This document shows positions 39,728 through 49,550 of a stretch of DNA of 54,409 nt, piece by piece (positions within the stretch are counted from its first letter, which is position 1; every line of letters begins with the position of its first letter). The position numbers and the translations under genes are program-made. The stretch comes from Azonexus sp. (GTDB taxonomy: Bacteria; Pseudomonadota; Gammaproteobacteria; Burkholderiales; Rhodocyclaceae). The notes under the pieces are model-generated. The model was not told the origin of the DNA, made no database searches, and saw nothing but the letters and a program-made list of their open reading frames with translations. The stretch spans positions 1-54,409 of the forward strand of contig JAISPT010000066.1 of the NCBI GenBank assembly GCA_031274715.1, given 5' to 3'.

Positions 39728-42108
39728 GCTTTTTCTCCCTGACCCAGAATTCTCAGCAATTCTGCCTCATCGATCACCGAAACGCCCAGTTCCAGTGCCT
39801 TGTCCAGCTTCGATCCGGCTTCCTCGCCGGCCACCACGTAGTCGGTCTTCTTCGACACCGAGCTGGCGACCTTGCCGCCGATGGCCTGGATCAAATCCTT
39901 GGCTTCGTCGCGCTTCAGGGTCGGCAGGGTACCGGTCAACACGAAGGTTTTGCCGGCCAGCGGCGAGACCTCCGGTAAGCTGTCCGCCGGTGTCGTCGTC
40001 GGCAACGCAGCCAGCAGTTCTGCCCGGCGCGTTGCCACGCCGGCCAGCCAGCCACGATACCCCGGCTGTTGCAGCCAGTCGCCCAGTGCGTCGATGACCT
40101 CGCTGGGAATGCCGGCCCCGGACAAAGCGGCGGCATCCAGGCCAGCGGTCGCCAGCGTTCCCCCATCGACAACCACCGCCAGTTGCTTGGCCCGCAACGG
40201 TGTCAGTCGGGGAATGCCGAGCACGGCGTACAACTCGCTCCAGGCCAAGCGCTCGGCTAGGCCGGAATACGGCGGATGTTCGTCGGCCGGTGTCACGCCG
40301 GCGGCGAGCAGCGCGTCGACAGCATCGACGTTGCGCTGCTCGGCGAAGAAATCGGCGATCGCCGCCGCCACTGTCGCACCGATATCTGGCAGTACTGCCA
40401 GCAACGGCGCCGGTGCCCGGCGCACGCGCTCGACGCTACCCAGCCAGTTGGCCAGCGTCCGGGCGGTCGATTCGCCGACATGGCGGATGCCCAGCGCGAA
40501 CAGCAGGCGGGCCAGGCTCGGCGCGCGGCTGGCGGCGATACCGGCGAGCAGGTTCTCGGCCCAACGGGTGGCAATCTGCCCGGCCTTGGCGGTTTCCGGT
40601 ACCGTGCCATCACGCTCGTCAGCGCGCCGCTTCATGTCGAGCAGATTGTCCAGCGTCAGGCGATAGAGGTCGGCGACGCCGTGCACATAGTCGAATTCGA
40701 CTAGACGCTCGACGTAGCGCTCGCCCAGCCCCTCGATGTCCATCATACGGCGGCCGGCGAAGTGCAGGATGGCCTGGGTGCGCTGGGCGCGGCAGGAGAA
40801 GCCGCCGGAGCAGCGCGTTGCTGCTTCGCCTTCCTCGCGCACCACGTGGGCGCCGCAGACCGGGCAGGTGTCGGGCATGACGAAAGGCTGGGCGTCGGCT
40901 GGGCGCCGCTCAGCGATGACGCCCCGCACCTCCGGAATCACGTCGCCGGCGCGGCGGACGATAACCGTGTCACCGACGCATAGGCCGCCCTTACGCGCCA
41001 CTTCGTCGGCGTTGTGCAGGGTAGCGTTGGTCACTGTGACGCCGCCGACAAACACCGGTCGCAGCCGCGCCACCGGCGTCAGCGCGCCGGTGCGGCCGAC
41101 CTGGATGGCGATGGCCTCGACTACGGTCAGCGCCTCCTGCGGCGGATATTTGTGCGCTACCGCCCAGCGCGGCTCGCGCGAGCGGAAGCCGAGACGCTGC
41201 TGCAAGGCCAGGCTGTTGACCTTGTACACCACGCCGTCGATGTCGAACGGTAGCCGCTCGCGCAATTCGGCGATGCGCCGGTGAAAGCCGGCCAGTTCCT
41301 CGCCGCCGGCCAGCACGGCGCGGTGTTCGCAGACCGGCAGGCCGAAGGCGGCCAGCGCGTCGAGTACGCCGGCGTGTGTCGACGGCAGGCTCCAGCCATC
41401 CACGGCGCCCAAGCCGTAGGCGAAGAAGCACAGCGGCCGGCTCGCCGCCACTGCCGGATCGAGTTGGCGAATGCTGCCGGCTGCCGCGTTGCGCGGATTG
41501 ACCAGCGTTTTCTCGCCGCGCGCCACGGCCGCCGCGTTATATTGCTCCAGGTCGTCGCGCCGCATGTAGACCTCGCCGCGCACTTCCAGCAGCAGTGGTG
41601 CGTTGCCCACGAGGCGCAGCGGAATCTGGCGCACGGTGCGCAGGTTCTGCGTTACGTCCTCGCCGGTGGTCCCGTCGCCACGCGTCGCGCCGCGTACCAG
41701 GATGCCGTGCTCGTAGCGCAGACTGATGGCCAAGCCGTCGAATTTCAGTTCGGCGGCGTAATTGACCGGCGGCGCGTCGGCTGCCAGCTCCAGTTCACGG
41801 CAGATGCGGGCGTCGAAATTGAAAGCGCCGGTCGATTCGGTGTCGGTCTCGGTCTGAATCGACAACATCGGTACTTCGTGGCGCACCGGCGCGAACTGCG
41901 CCAGCGGCCGGCCGCCGACGCGACGGGTCGGCGAATCGGCGCTGGCCAGTTCCGGAAACTCCGCCTCCAGCGCCTGCAATTCACGAAACAGCTTGTCGTA
42001 TTCGGCATCCGGAATACTTGGCGCGTCGAGAATGTAATAGGCGTGGTCGTGGCGTTCGATCTCGACACGCAACGCCACCGCGCGCGCGCTGGCTTCTGCC
42101 GGCGCCAT
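39724..42108 (-). CDS. ligA: NAD-dependent DNA ligase
   Basis: Seals nicks in replication and repair using NAD+. The 794-residue protein is ~120 longer than E. coli LigA (671). It has the Ia domain (HDHAYYILDAPSIPDAEYD), the adenylation Lys in AELKFDGLAISLRYE near residue 123, an OB fold, a four-Cys zinc finger (CPVCGAHVVREEGEAATRC ... C), helix-hairpin-helix repeats and a C-terminal BRCT domain (LAGKTFVLTGTLPTLKRDEA). The extra length lies mainly between the HhH region and BRCT, as in other betaproteobacteria. It overlaps zipA by one base (TGATG). Confidence 0.96.
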   Translation of the reverse strand: MAPAEASARAVALRVEIERHDHAYYILDAPSIPDAEYDKLFRELQALEAEFPELASADSPTRRVGGRPLAQFAPVRHEVPMLSIQTETDTESTGAFNFDARICRELELAADAPPVNYAAELKFDGLAISLRYEHGILVRGATRGDGTTGEDVTQNLRTVRQIPLRLVGNAPLLLEVRGEVYMRRDDLEQYNAAAVARGEKTLVNPRNAAAGSIRQLDPAVAASRPLCFFAYGLGAVDGWSLPSTHAGVLDALAAFGLPVCEHRAVLAGGEELAGFHRRIAELRERLPFDIDGVVYKVNSLALQQRLGFRSREPRWAVAHKYPPQEALTVVEAIAIQVGRTGALTPVARLRPVFVGGVTVTNATLHNADEVARKGGLCVGDTVIVRRAGDVIPEVRGVIAERRPADAQPFVMPDTCPVCGAHVVREEGEAATRCSGGFSCRAQRTQAILHFAGRRMMDIEGLGERYVERLVEFDYVHGVADLYRLTLDNLLDMKRRADERDGTVPETAKAGQIATRWAENLLAGIAASRAPSLARLLFALGIRHVGESTARTLANWLGSVERVRRAPAPLLAVLPDIGATVAAAIADFFAEQRNVDAVDALLAAGVTPADEHPPYSGLAERLAWSELYAVLGIPRLTPLRAKQLAVVVDGGTLATAGLDAAALSGAGIPSEVIDALGDWLQQPGYRGWLAGVATRRAELLAALPTTTPADSLPEVSPLAGKTFVLTGTLPTLKRDEAKDLIQAIGGKVASSVSKKTDYVVAGEEAGSKLDKALELGVSVIDEAELLRILGQGEKA

Positions 42109-43313
42109 CAGGAGAACAGGCGGCGCGCTTGGGACGAGCCGGCCGGCAGGCCGAAGCTGGCCATGGTCGCTTGCGGCTTGCCGATGAATTCGCGGCGGAT
42201 GTGTTCGAGTTGGCTGTCGCTCAGCGGCTGACGGTTGTCGTCGACCAGTGTGCCGTGCAGCGTATCGGCAAAACGGCGGGCCAGTTCGGTCATCTGCATG
42301 AACACCCGCTCGCCGTGATCGACGCGCGGCACGTCGAGGATAAAGGTCAGGCCGTGTGTCGTCAGGTTGCGCAGCGTATCGGCGGAAAAGGGTGTCGCTT
42401 CGTAATTCTGCAAGCTGAATTGCGGCCGGCCGGCATCGTCGTAGCGGGTAAACGCGCCATCGACGTTAAGCGCCATGCCGGCGGCCTCGGCCAGCGCCCG
42501 AATCTTGGTGCCGGGAAACGGCAGGCCGGAACTGACCAGGTTGAGACCGATCTCCAAATCGACGGCGGCACAGAAGCGATCGACTTCGGCCGCTTGGTCG
42601 AGCACGCGCGATGGCGGCATGTCGGCCACGGCCATCAGTTCGTCGGCCAGGACCTGCATGGCGCCGGTGAAAAGAACCAGATCCGCCTCGCTGACCGGAC
42701 CCTGGCGGTTGACCAGTTGCAGGCCGATGCGCAGGCGGCGGACTGGCTGTTCGCTGTCGGCGCGCAAGCGTTCCCATTCGCGGCTGCGCTCGTTGAAGCC
42801 GACCCAGTGTACCGGTTTGCTCAGGCGCTGCAGCACGTCATGTTGCGAATGCAGGATTTGCCCGACGGATACCGGTTCGACCAGTTCCATGGTGACGACG
42901 AACTCGAGGCGCGGATCGAGTAGTTCGGCCGGCACCGGGCCGGCAGGGGGATCGTCCGCCTCGTCGTTCGGCGCGGATTCACGGAGCGGCGCCTCGTTGC
43001 GCAATGAATGCGATGTGGGTTGCGCTGTGGGCGTGAACTCCGACGTCGGCGTGGTGAGCACCGGTTCGATCAGAATGGGGTCGACCCGTTCCGTTTCGGC
43101 TAAACCGACTGTCGCTTTGCCGACCGGCCATTCCGGTTCGCTGCGCCCGGCCGCCGCCGGCTGGCCGCCGCCGAGCAGTACGTCCGCGTGATGCGGTTTG
43201 AGCACCTTTTCCGCTAGCTTGCGGTGGCGCCGCTCCTGCCACTTGTTGTAGGCGAATACACCGACCACCGCCGCCGTGCCCAGGCCGATCAGTCCCAACT
43301 GGAGTTCGGTCAT
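42108..43313 (-). CDS. zipA: ZipA-like cell division protein, FtsZ-binding domain
   Basis: Tethers FtsZ to the inner membrane during division. The 401-residue protein starts with one membrane helix (LQLGLIGLGTAAVVGVFAY), then a basic patch, a long Pro/Thr/Glu-rich unstructured linker to about residue 130, and a C-terminal ZipA FtsZ-binding fold (DVPRVDHGERVFMQMTELARRF). Sequence similarity to E. coli ZipA is limited, so the call rests on architecture and on the smc-zipA-ligA gene order. It starts immediately after smc. Confidence 0.87.
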   Translation of the reverse strand: MTELQLGLIGLGTAAVVGVFAYNKWQERRHRKLAEKVLKPHHADVLLGGGQPAAAGRSEPEWPVGKATVGLAETERVDPILIEPVLTTPTSEFTPTAQPTSHSLRNEAPLRESAPNDEADDPPAGPVPAELLDPRLEFVVTMELVEPVSVGQILHSQHDVLQRLSKPVHWVGFNERSREWERLRADSEQPVRRLRIGLQLVNRQGPVSEADLVLFTGAMQVLADELMAVADMPPSRVLDQAAEVDRFCAAVDLEIGLNLVSSGLPFPGTKIRALAEAAGMALNVDGAFTRYDDAGRPQFSLQNYEATPFSADTLRNLTTHGLTFILDVPRVDHGERVFMQMTELARRFADTLHGTLVDDNRQPLSDSQLEHIRREFIGKPQATMASFGLPAGSSQARRLFS

Positions 43314-46300
43314 TTACGCCGCATCCCTCATCTTCAGAGCTTCTTCGATATCCACTTCGACCACGCGCGAGACGCCGCTTTCCTGCATGGTCACGCCAAC
43401 CAGTTGTTCGGCCATTTCCATCGCGATTTTATTATGGGAAATAAACAGGAACTGCGTTGCCCCCGACATTTTCCTGACCATGCCACAGAAGCGCTCGGTG
43501 TTGCTGTCGTCGAGCGGGGCATCGACCTCGTCGAGCAGGCAGAACGGCGCCGGGTTCAATTGGAACATCGAGAACACCAGGGCGATGGCGGTCAACGCTT
43601 TCTCGCCGCCCGACAGCAGGTGAATGGTCGAGTTCTTCTTGCCCGGCGGCTGGGCGATGACCTGGACGCCGGCATCGAGGATTTCCTCACCGGTCATCAC
43701 CAGTTCGGCACGGCCGCCGCCGAACAGTTCCGGGAACAACCGGCCGAAGTGGCCGTTAACCGTGTCAAAGGTCGATTGCAGCAGCTCGCGCGTTTCGCGG
43801 TCGATGCGCCGGATGGCGTTTTCCAGCGTTTCCATGGCCTCGGTCAGGTCGGCCGCCTGCATGTCGAGGTAGCCTTTGCGCTCGGTCGCCGTTTCCAATT
43901 CCTGCAAGGCTGCCAGGTTGACCGCCCCGAGTTCGGCGATGGCGTTGCCGAGCCGCGTGATTTCCCCTTGCAGCGCGGCTGGCCGGGCGGCCCCGATCTC
44001 CGCTTCGAGCGCCGCCTCGTTTGCTCCGGCCTCCCGCAATTGCAGGGCGAATTGTTCGGCATTGAGCGCCGCTGCCTGTTCCTTCAGCTTCAATTCGCCG
44101 ATACGTGTGCGCAGCGGCTCCAGGCCTTGCTCGATTTTCAGCCGCCGCTCTTCCAGCATCCGTAAGGCGTGGGTTGCCGCCTCCAGCGCATCGCGCTTGC
44201 CGGCCAGGGCCTTCTCGGCTGCCTGCCTTGCCTCCAGCGCCTGCTGCAATTGCTCTTCCATGATGTCGGCCGGCGCTGCCTCGACCTGCTCGGCGCAGGC
44301 CGCACGGTCGCGCTCGATACGCGTCAGCTCGCGCTGCGCCAGCGCCTGCTGGGCGAAGATGTCCTGCAACTTGCTGTCGGCCTCGCGGGCCGAGAATTGT
44401 GCCTCGCGTAGAGCGCGGTCGAAATCGGCGTTCTTTTCGCGCTCGGCACGCACGGCGCGCTCGCACTCGTCGAGCCGCGCCTGGGCGCCAGCGACCAGCA
44501 CGCGGATGCGGTTCAAACCGTCGCGGATTTCCTCGATCCGCTCGTCGGCGGCCATCTCGCGCTCGCGCTCGCCTTCCTCTTCCGCGGCCAGTTCGGCCAA
44601 CTGCTCGGCGACACGCTCCTTTTGTTCGTTGTAACGGGTGATTGCCTGCGACAGTTTCAATACGTCGAGCTGCACGGCGTGCACGCGCTGCTGGCGGTCG
44701 GTGACGTACTGGCGGGTTTCGTCGATTTCCTCCTGCTTGTCGGCCAACTGCTCATCGAGCAGCGCCTGCTGCTCGCGCAGGTTTTCCGTGCGCGCCTCGG
44801 CCATGGCAATGCCTTCGGCCAGCGCCTCGATCTCGCGCTGGCGTTCGAGCAGGCCGTGCTCGCCCTGGTCCGGGGCGAAGAAAGTGACGCTGGTGCGCGT
44901 CAGCAAGTCGCCGCTACGCGTGACGACGGCCTGGCCCGGCGTCAGCCCGGCGCGCCGGGCCAGGCCGTCGGCCAGCGTTTCGGCGGTGGCGATGCCGCCC
45001 AGCCAGTCGGCCAGCACGGAGCGTACGGCCGGATCGTCGCCGCGCACGCGGGCTGCCAGCGAGTTGGCCAGTGACTTGTCCGGCGGCGCTTCGGTCACCG
45101 CTTCGCTGCCCAGCATCACCGCCAGCCGCGCTTCCGGCCGGTCGTGCAGCCAGGCGTCGAGCTGCATCGGATCGTCGGCGGCGATGGCCGAGAGCCGCTC
45201 GCGCAGCACTGCCTCGACCGCTTCTTCCCAGCCGGCCTCGACATGGATTTTCTGCCACAGCGGCGGCGCCTTTTCCAAGTTGTGGCGGCGCAGCCATTCC
45301 GGCAGCTTGCCGGCCGCCTGTGTCTTGGCCTGCATCTGTTCCAGCGCCGCTCGCCGCGCCTGGCCGGCGGCCAACTCGCGTTCCAGCCGCTGCAGTTCGC
45401 CCTGTGCCTCCTTACGTTGTGCTTCCACCTGCGGCAATTCCCCCTGCAATTGCTGCAAGTGCTCCTGGTCGCCGGCTAGTTCCTCGCGCAGCAGTTCCAG
45501 TTCCTCTTCCTTCTCGGCTAGCACCAGCTCGTCCGGCGCCTCGCCAAAGGTCTCGTCGCGCAAGCGCTCGCGGCGCAGAACGATGGCCTGCAACGCGCGC
45601 TGGGCATGCGCCTTGTGTGTCTGCTCGACTTCCAGCTTCTGTTCGCCGTTGGCCGTACGCGTCTTTAGGCGCTGCAACTCCTCCTGCGCCTGGGCATGGT
45701 CTTCCTCGACCTGAGGCGCGATGTTCATCTGCTGGCGCAGGCGCTCTTCGGCTTCCTCGACGCGCAGCCGGGTGATTTCCTGCGACTCCTCCCACTTCTG
45801 GCGCTCCTCGGCCAGTTGCTCAGCCGTCTGTGTCCAGTGTTTGAGTTCGTCTTCCAGTTGCACCAGCCGCGCTTCCAACTGGCTGCGCGATTCGCGGCGA
45901 TGGCGGATTTCCGCTTCCAACCGGGCGACTTCGGCATTGGCTACGTACATGTCGCTTTGCGCCTGATGCAGTGCGTCGCCGGCGGCGAAATGCGCTTCGC
46001 GGGTTTCTTCGGCGCGTGCCTCGGTTTCGCGTAGCGCAGCGTTCTCGGCTTCGAGTTCAGTGGCGGCGCGTTCGATATCGAGCGCCAGGCGCTGCCGTTC
46101 GGCCTCGGCCTCGCGCCGCTTCAGCAGCCACAGTAGTTGCTGGCGCTGCACCAGTTGCTCGTTCAGCGCCTGGTAGCGGCGCGCCACCTCGGCCTGCGCT
46201 TCCAGGCGCGCCATCTGGTGACCGAGTTCCTCGCGGATATCCTCGACGCGCAGCAGGTTCTCGCGGGTATCTTCCAGCCGGCCCTGGGTTTCCTTGCGCC

Positions 46301-46826
46301 GCTCTTTGTAGCGGGTAACGCCGGCGGCTTCTTCGAGGAACACGCGCAGGTCGTCGGGCCTGGCCTCGATGATGCGCGAAATCATGCCTTGGCCGATGAT
46401 GGCGTAGGCGCGCGGCCCCAGGCCGGTACCGAGGAACAGGTCGGTGATGTCCTTGCGCCGGACCTTGAGATTGTTGATGAAATAGTCCGACTGGCCCTGC
46501 CGGGTCAGCACGCGCTTGACCGACAGTTCGGCGTATTGCGACCACTGGCCCAGGGCGCGGCCAAGCGCATTGTCGAAAATCAGTTCGACCGAGGCGCGCG
46601 ATACCGGCTTGCGGTTGGTCGAGCCGTTGAAAATGACGTCCTGCATCGACTCGCCGCGCAGTTCCGAAGCTTTCGACTCGCCCAGCACCCAGCGCACGGC
46701 ATCCATGATGTTGGATTTGCCGCAGCCGTTCGGGCCGACGACGCCGACCAGTTGCCCGGGCAGGGCGACGGCGGTCGGATCGACGAAGGACTTGAAGCCG
46801 GCGAGTTTGAGTCTGGTCAGGCGCAT
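43314..46826 (-). CDS. smc: Chromosome partition protein SMC
   Basis: The condensin ATPase that organises and segregates the chromosome. ATG at 46826 gives 1170 residues starting MRLTRLKLAGFKSFVDP. Walker A is GVVGPNGCGKSN near residue 30. Long Glu/Gln/Arg-rich coiled coils flank a hinge at about residues 500-650. The C-terminal head has the ABC signature LLSGGEKALTAIAL and Walker B FCLLDEVDAPLDD. The short divergent gap to the deaminase (46827-46915) contains a GGCCG-GAAA-CGGCC hairpin. zipA and ligA follow without gaps. Confidence 0.97.
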   Translation of the reverse strand: MRLTRLKLAGFKSFVDPTAVALPGQLVGVVGPNGCGKSNIMDAVRWVLGESKASELRGESMQDVIFNGSTNRKPVSRASVELIFDNALGRALGQWSQYAELSVKRVLTRQGQSDYFINNLKVRRKDITDLFLGTGLGPRAYAIIGQGMISRIIEARPDDLRVFLEEAAGVTRYKERRKETQGRLEDTRENLLRVEDIREELGHQMARLEAQAEVARRYQALNEQLVQRQQLLWLLKRREAEAERQRLALDIERAATELEAENAALRETEARAEETREAHFAAGDALHQAQSDMYVANAEVARLEAEIRHRRESRSQLEARLVQLEDELKHWTQTAEQLAEERQKWEESQEITRLRVEEAEERLRQQMNIAPQVEEDHAQAQEELQRLKTRTANGEQKLEVEQTHKAHAQRALQAIVLRRERLRDETFGEAPDELVLAEKEEELELLREELAGDQEHLQQLQGELPQVEAQRKEAQGELQRLERELAAGQARRAALEQMQAKTQAAGKLPEWLRRHNLEKAPPLWQKIHVEAGWEEAVEAVLRERLSAIAADDPMQLDAWLHDRPEARLAVMLGSEAVTEAPPDKSLANSLAARVRGDDPAVRSVLADWLGGIATAETLADGLARRAGLTPGQAVVTRSGDLLTRTSVTFFAPDQGEHGLLERQREIEALAEGIAMAEARTENLREQQALLDEQLADKQEEIDETRQYVTDRQQRVHAVQLDVLKLSQAITRYNEQKERVAEQLAELAAEEEGEREREMAADERIEEIRDGLNRIRVLVAGAQARLDECERAVRAEREKNADFDRALREAQFSAREADSKLQDIFAQQALAQRELTRIERDRAACAEQVEAAPADIMEEQLQQALEARQAAEKALAGKRDALEAATHALRMLEERRLKIEQGLEPLRTRIGELKLKEQAAALNAEQFALQLREAGANEAALEAEIGAARPAALQGEITRLGNAIAELGAVNLAALQELETATERKGYLDMQAADLTEAMETLENAIRRIDRETRELLQSTFDTVNGHFGRLFPELFGGGRAELVMTGEEILDAGVQVIAQPPGKKNSTIHLLSGGEKALTAIALVFSMFQLNPAPFCLLDEVDAPLDDSNTERFCGMVRKMSGATQFLFISHNKIAMEMAEQLVGVTMQESGVSRVVEVDIEEALKMRDAA

Positions 46827-46915
46827 GCGCGATCTCGGCTGGCCGGAAACGGCCGCCACGTTGGGGGTCGTATGATAGCATCGGCTCCATCGACAGCCCT
46901 TCCAGCAGGCAGACC

Positions 46916-47389
46916 ATGGATCCGGAAGATATCTTTCTCGCCCGTGCCGTCGAACTGGCCCGCGCTGGCAGCGAGCGCGGCGACGGCGGCCCCTTTGGCG
47001 CGGTTGTTGTGCGCGATGGAAAAATCCTCGCCGAGGCGTGGAACCGCGTGGTCGTCGGCCATGACCCCACCGCCCATGCCGAAATTGCCGCCATCCGCGC
47101 CGCTTGTACCGCCCTTGGCTCCTTCCATCTGCCCGGCACCGTCCTCTACGCCTCCAGCGAGCCTTGCCCGATGTGCCTCTCGGCCGCCTACTGGGCGCGC
47201 ATCGCCCGCATCGTCTTCGCCAACAGCCGTGCCGAGGCCGCCGCCATCGGTTTCTGCGACGACGAGCTGTACGATGAATTGAATCGCACTTGCCGTGAAC
47301 GCAGCATCATCATGGAACACCGGCCGCTGCCGGGAGCGCTGGAACCGATGCGCGCCTGGGCCAACGATCCGCGCCATACGCTGTATTAG
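46916..47389 (+). CDS. guaD: Guanine deaminase, cytidine-deaminase fold (GuaD type)
   Basis: Probably deaminates guanine to xanthine. The 157-residue zinc enzyme has PTAHAEIAAIRAAC (zinc His and catalytic Glu) and SSEPCPMCLSAAYWARI (two zinc Cys). Length, the GGPFGAVVVRDGKI start and the C-terminal PMRAWANDPRHTLY with terminal Tyr resemble Bacillus GuaD rather than the tRNA deaminase TadA. It is divergent from smc. A general nucleoside deaminase is the alternative. Confidence 0.85.
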   Translation: MDPEDIFLARAVELARAGSERGDGGPFGAVVVRDGKILAEAWNRVVVGHDPTAHAEIAAIRAACTALGSFHLPGTVLYASSEPCPMCLSAAYWARIARIVFANSRAEAAAIGFCDDELYDELNRTCRERSIIMEHRPLPGALEPMRAWANDPRHTLY

Positions 47390-47491
47390 TGTGCAGCCAT
47401 TGACGGGACAGCACACTGGAAACGGGCGGGCACCGGGCAAGCCTTTTGTTTTCGGCGATAATCCGACTTTTTCGTCACCGCTGTTGCCGAC

Positions 47492-48691
47492 GTGAATCCG
47501 CATCTCGCCCAACTCCAACCCTATCCTTTCGAAAAGCTACGCGCCCTGTTCGCCGGCGTGACGCCCAATCCGCAGCTCAAGGAAATCAAGCTTTCCATCG
47601 GCGAGCCACAGCACGCGACGCCGGCTTTCATCATGGAGGTCTTGGCTGGCGGCCTCAAGGGGTTGGCCAATTACCCGACGACGCTGGGCATCCCGGCGTT
47701 GCGCCAGGCCATCGCCGCCTGGTGCGGGCGCCGCTATGGCATCGAACTGGACCCGGAGACGGAAATCCTGCCGGTCAACGGTTCGCGCGAGGCGCTGTTC
47801 TCCTTTGCCCAGACGGTGATTGATCCCTCATTGGCCAAGACTCGGGGGACGCCCATCGTCGTCTGCCCCAATCCTTTTTACCAAATCTACGAAGGCGCCG
47901 CTTACCTGGCCGGCGCCGAGCCGCGTTTCCTGAATACCTTGCCGGACGACGGCTTTGCTTTCGATTACAGCCAGTTGAGCGAGGCCGAATGGGCGCGCGT
48001 ACAGTTGTTCTACGTCTGCTCGCCGGGCAATCCGACCGGCAAGGTGCTGTCGTTGGCGGACTGGAAAACGCTTTTTGCCCTGTCCGACCGGTACGGCTTC
48101 ATCATTGCCGCCGACGAGTGCTATTCGGAAATCCATTTCGATGAGGCCAACCCGCCGGTCGGTGGCCTGCAGGCGGCCAGCTTGCTCGGCCGGACGAACG
48201 AACGGCTGGTAATGTTCTCCAGCCTGTCCAAGCGTTCCAACGTGCCGGGCATGCGTTCCGGTTTCGTCGCCGGCGATGCCAAAATCCTCAAGCGGTTCCT
48301 GCTCTACCGTACCTACCACGGCTGTGCCATGGCCCCTCCGGTGCAGGTCGCCTCGGTTGCTGCCTGGAACGACGAGGCGCATGTACGCGCCAACCGCGAC
48401 CAGTATCGCGAGAAATTCGCCGCCTGCACGCCGCCGCTGGCCGAGGTGCTGGGTACCGGCCTGCCGGATGCCAGCTTCTACCTGTGGGCCAGGACGCCAA
48501 TCGCCGACACCGATTTCGCCCGTACCCTGCTCGAACACTATAATGTCCTGGTTCTGCCCGGCAGTTTCCTCGCCCGCGAGGTAAAGGGCGTCAATCCGGG
48601 GGCCAATTTCATCCGCATCGCGCTGGTCGCCTCGCTCGACGAATGTCTTGAGGCGGTCCACCGTATCCGTCAATTTGCCCAGCAACTGTAG
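47492..48691 (+). CDS. dapC: Succinyldiaminopimelate transaminase
   Basis: PLP-dependent aminotransferase of the succinylase branch of lysine/DAP synthesis. GTG at 47492 gives 399 residues starting V/MNPHLAQLQPYPFEKLRALF, characteristic of the DapC group in betaproteobacteria. SIGEPQHATPAF, VCSPGNPTGKVL and SSLSKRSNVPGMRSGF (PLP Lys) are class I aminotransferase motifs. It precedes dapD by 16 bp, and dapE is three genes on. The 102-bp upstream gap contains a GATAAT -10-like box at about 47457. Confidence 0.95.
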   Translation: MNPHLAQLQPYPFEKLRALFAGVTPNPQLKEIKLSIGEPQHATPAFIMEVLAGGLKGLANYPTTLGIPALRQAIAAWCGRRYGIELDPETEILPVNGSREALFSFAQTVIDPSLAKTRGTPIVVCPNPFYQIYEGAAYLAGAEPRFLNTLPDDGFAFDYSQLSEAEWARVQLFYVCSPGNPTGKVLSLADWKTLFALSDRYGFIIAADECYSEIHFDEANPPVGGLQAASLLGRTNERLVMFSSLSKRSNVPGMRSGFVAGDAKILKRFLLYRTYHGCAMAPPVQVASVAAWNDEAHVRANRDQYREKFAACTPPLAEVLGTGLPDASFYLWARTPIADTDFARTLLEHYNVLVLPGSFLAREVKGVNPGANFIRIALVASLDECLEAVHRIRQFAQQL

Positions 48692-48707
48692 TCCGAGAAA
48701 ACCTTTC

Positions 48708-49523
48708 ATGAACTATCCGCTGCAAGCCACCATCGACGAACTCTGGGAAAAGCGTGCCGAGCTGACCACCCAATCGGCCGACGCGATCAAGGTCATCGAA
48801 TCCGTGATCGGCGACCTGGATAGCGGCAAGTTGCGTGTGGCCGAAAAAATCGGCGCTGAGTGGGTGGTGAATCAATGGGTCAAGAAGGCCGTATTGCTGT
48901 CTTTTCGCACCCGTGAGAACCGCGTCCAGGAAGCGGGCGACGTAAGTTTTTACGACAAGGTCGATACCAAGTTCCAAGGCTGGAGCGACGAGCGTTTCAA
49001 GGCTGCCGGCTTTCGCGTGGTGCCGGGTGCTTTCGTCCGCAAGGGTTCGCACATTGCCAAGAACGTGGTGCTGATGCCTTCCTTCGTCAATATCGGCGCT
49101 TTCGTCGATGAAGGCACGATGGTCGACACCTGGGCGACCGTCGGCTCCTGCGCCCAGATCGGCAAGAACGTGCACCTCTCCGGCGGCGTCGGCATCGGTG
49201 GCGTGCTCGAACCGATCCAGGCCGGCCCGGTGATCATCGAGGACAACTGCTTCATCGGCGCCCGCTCGGAAGTCGTCGAGGGCGTCGTCGTCGGCGAAAA
49301 TTCGGTGATCTCGATGGGCGTCTACCTCGGCCAGAGTACCCCGATCCACGATCGCGAAACCGGCGAAACCACCTATGGCCGCATCCCACCGGGCTCGGTG
49401 GTGGTTTCCGGCTCGTTGCCCAGGGATGGCGGCAAGTACAGCCTGTACGCCGCCATCATCGTCAAGAAGGTGGACGCGCAGACTCGCTCGAAGACCAGCA
49501 TCAACGAGCTGTTGCGCGCTTAA
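48708..49523 (+). CDS. dapD: Tetrahydrodipicolinate N-succinyltransferase
   Basis: Transfers succinyl from succinyl-CoA to tetrahydrodipicolinate; its product feeds DapC after rearrangement. ATG at 48708 gives 271 residues (E. coli 274). The C-terminal two thirds is a left-handed beta-helix of hexapeptide repeats (NIGAFVDEGTMVDTWATVGS, then QIGKNVHLSGGVGIGGVLEP), and the N-terminal helical domain contains LDSGKLRVAEK. A longer upstream frame overlaps dapC and was rejected. Confidence 0.97.
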   Translation: MNYPLQATIDELWEKRAELTTQSADAIKVIESVIGDLDSGKLRVAEKIGAEWVVNQWVKKAVLLSFRTRENRVQEAGDVSFYDKVDTKFQGWSDERFKAAGFRVVPGAFVRKGSHIAKNVVLMPSFVNIGAFVDEGTMVDTWATVGSCAQIGKNVHLSGGVGIGGVLEPIQAGPVIIEDNCFIGARSEVVEGVVVGENSVISMGVYLGQSTPIHDRETGETTYGRIPPGSVVVSGSLPRDGGKYSLYAAIIVKKVDAQTRSKTSINELLRA

Positions 49524-49550
49524 ACCGCTACTTACCACGAAGGTCCTGCC

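Noticed and set aside
46827..46915. Regulatory RNA in the smc-guaD gap
   Set aside because: Only one short GGCCG-GAAA-CGGCC hairpin is present; too little to support an RNA gene.
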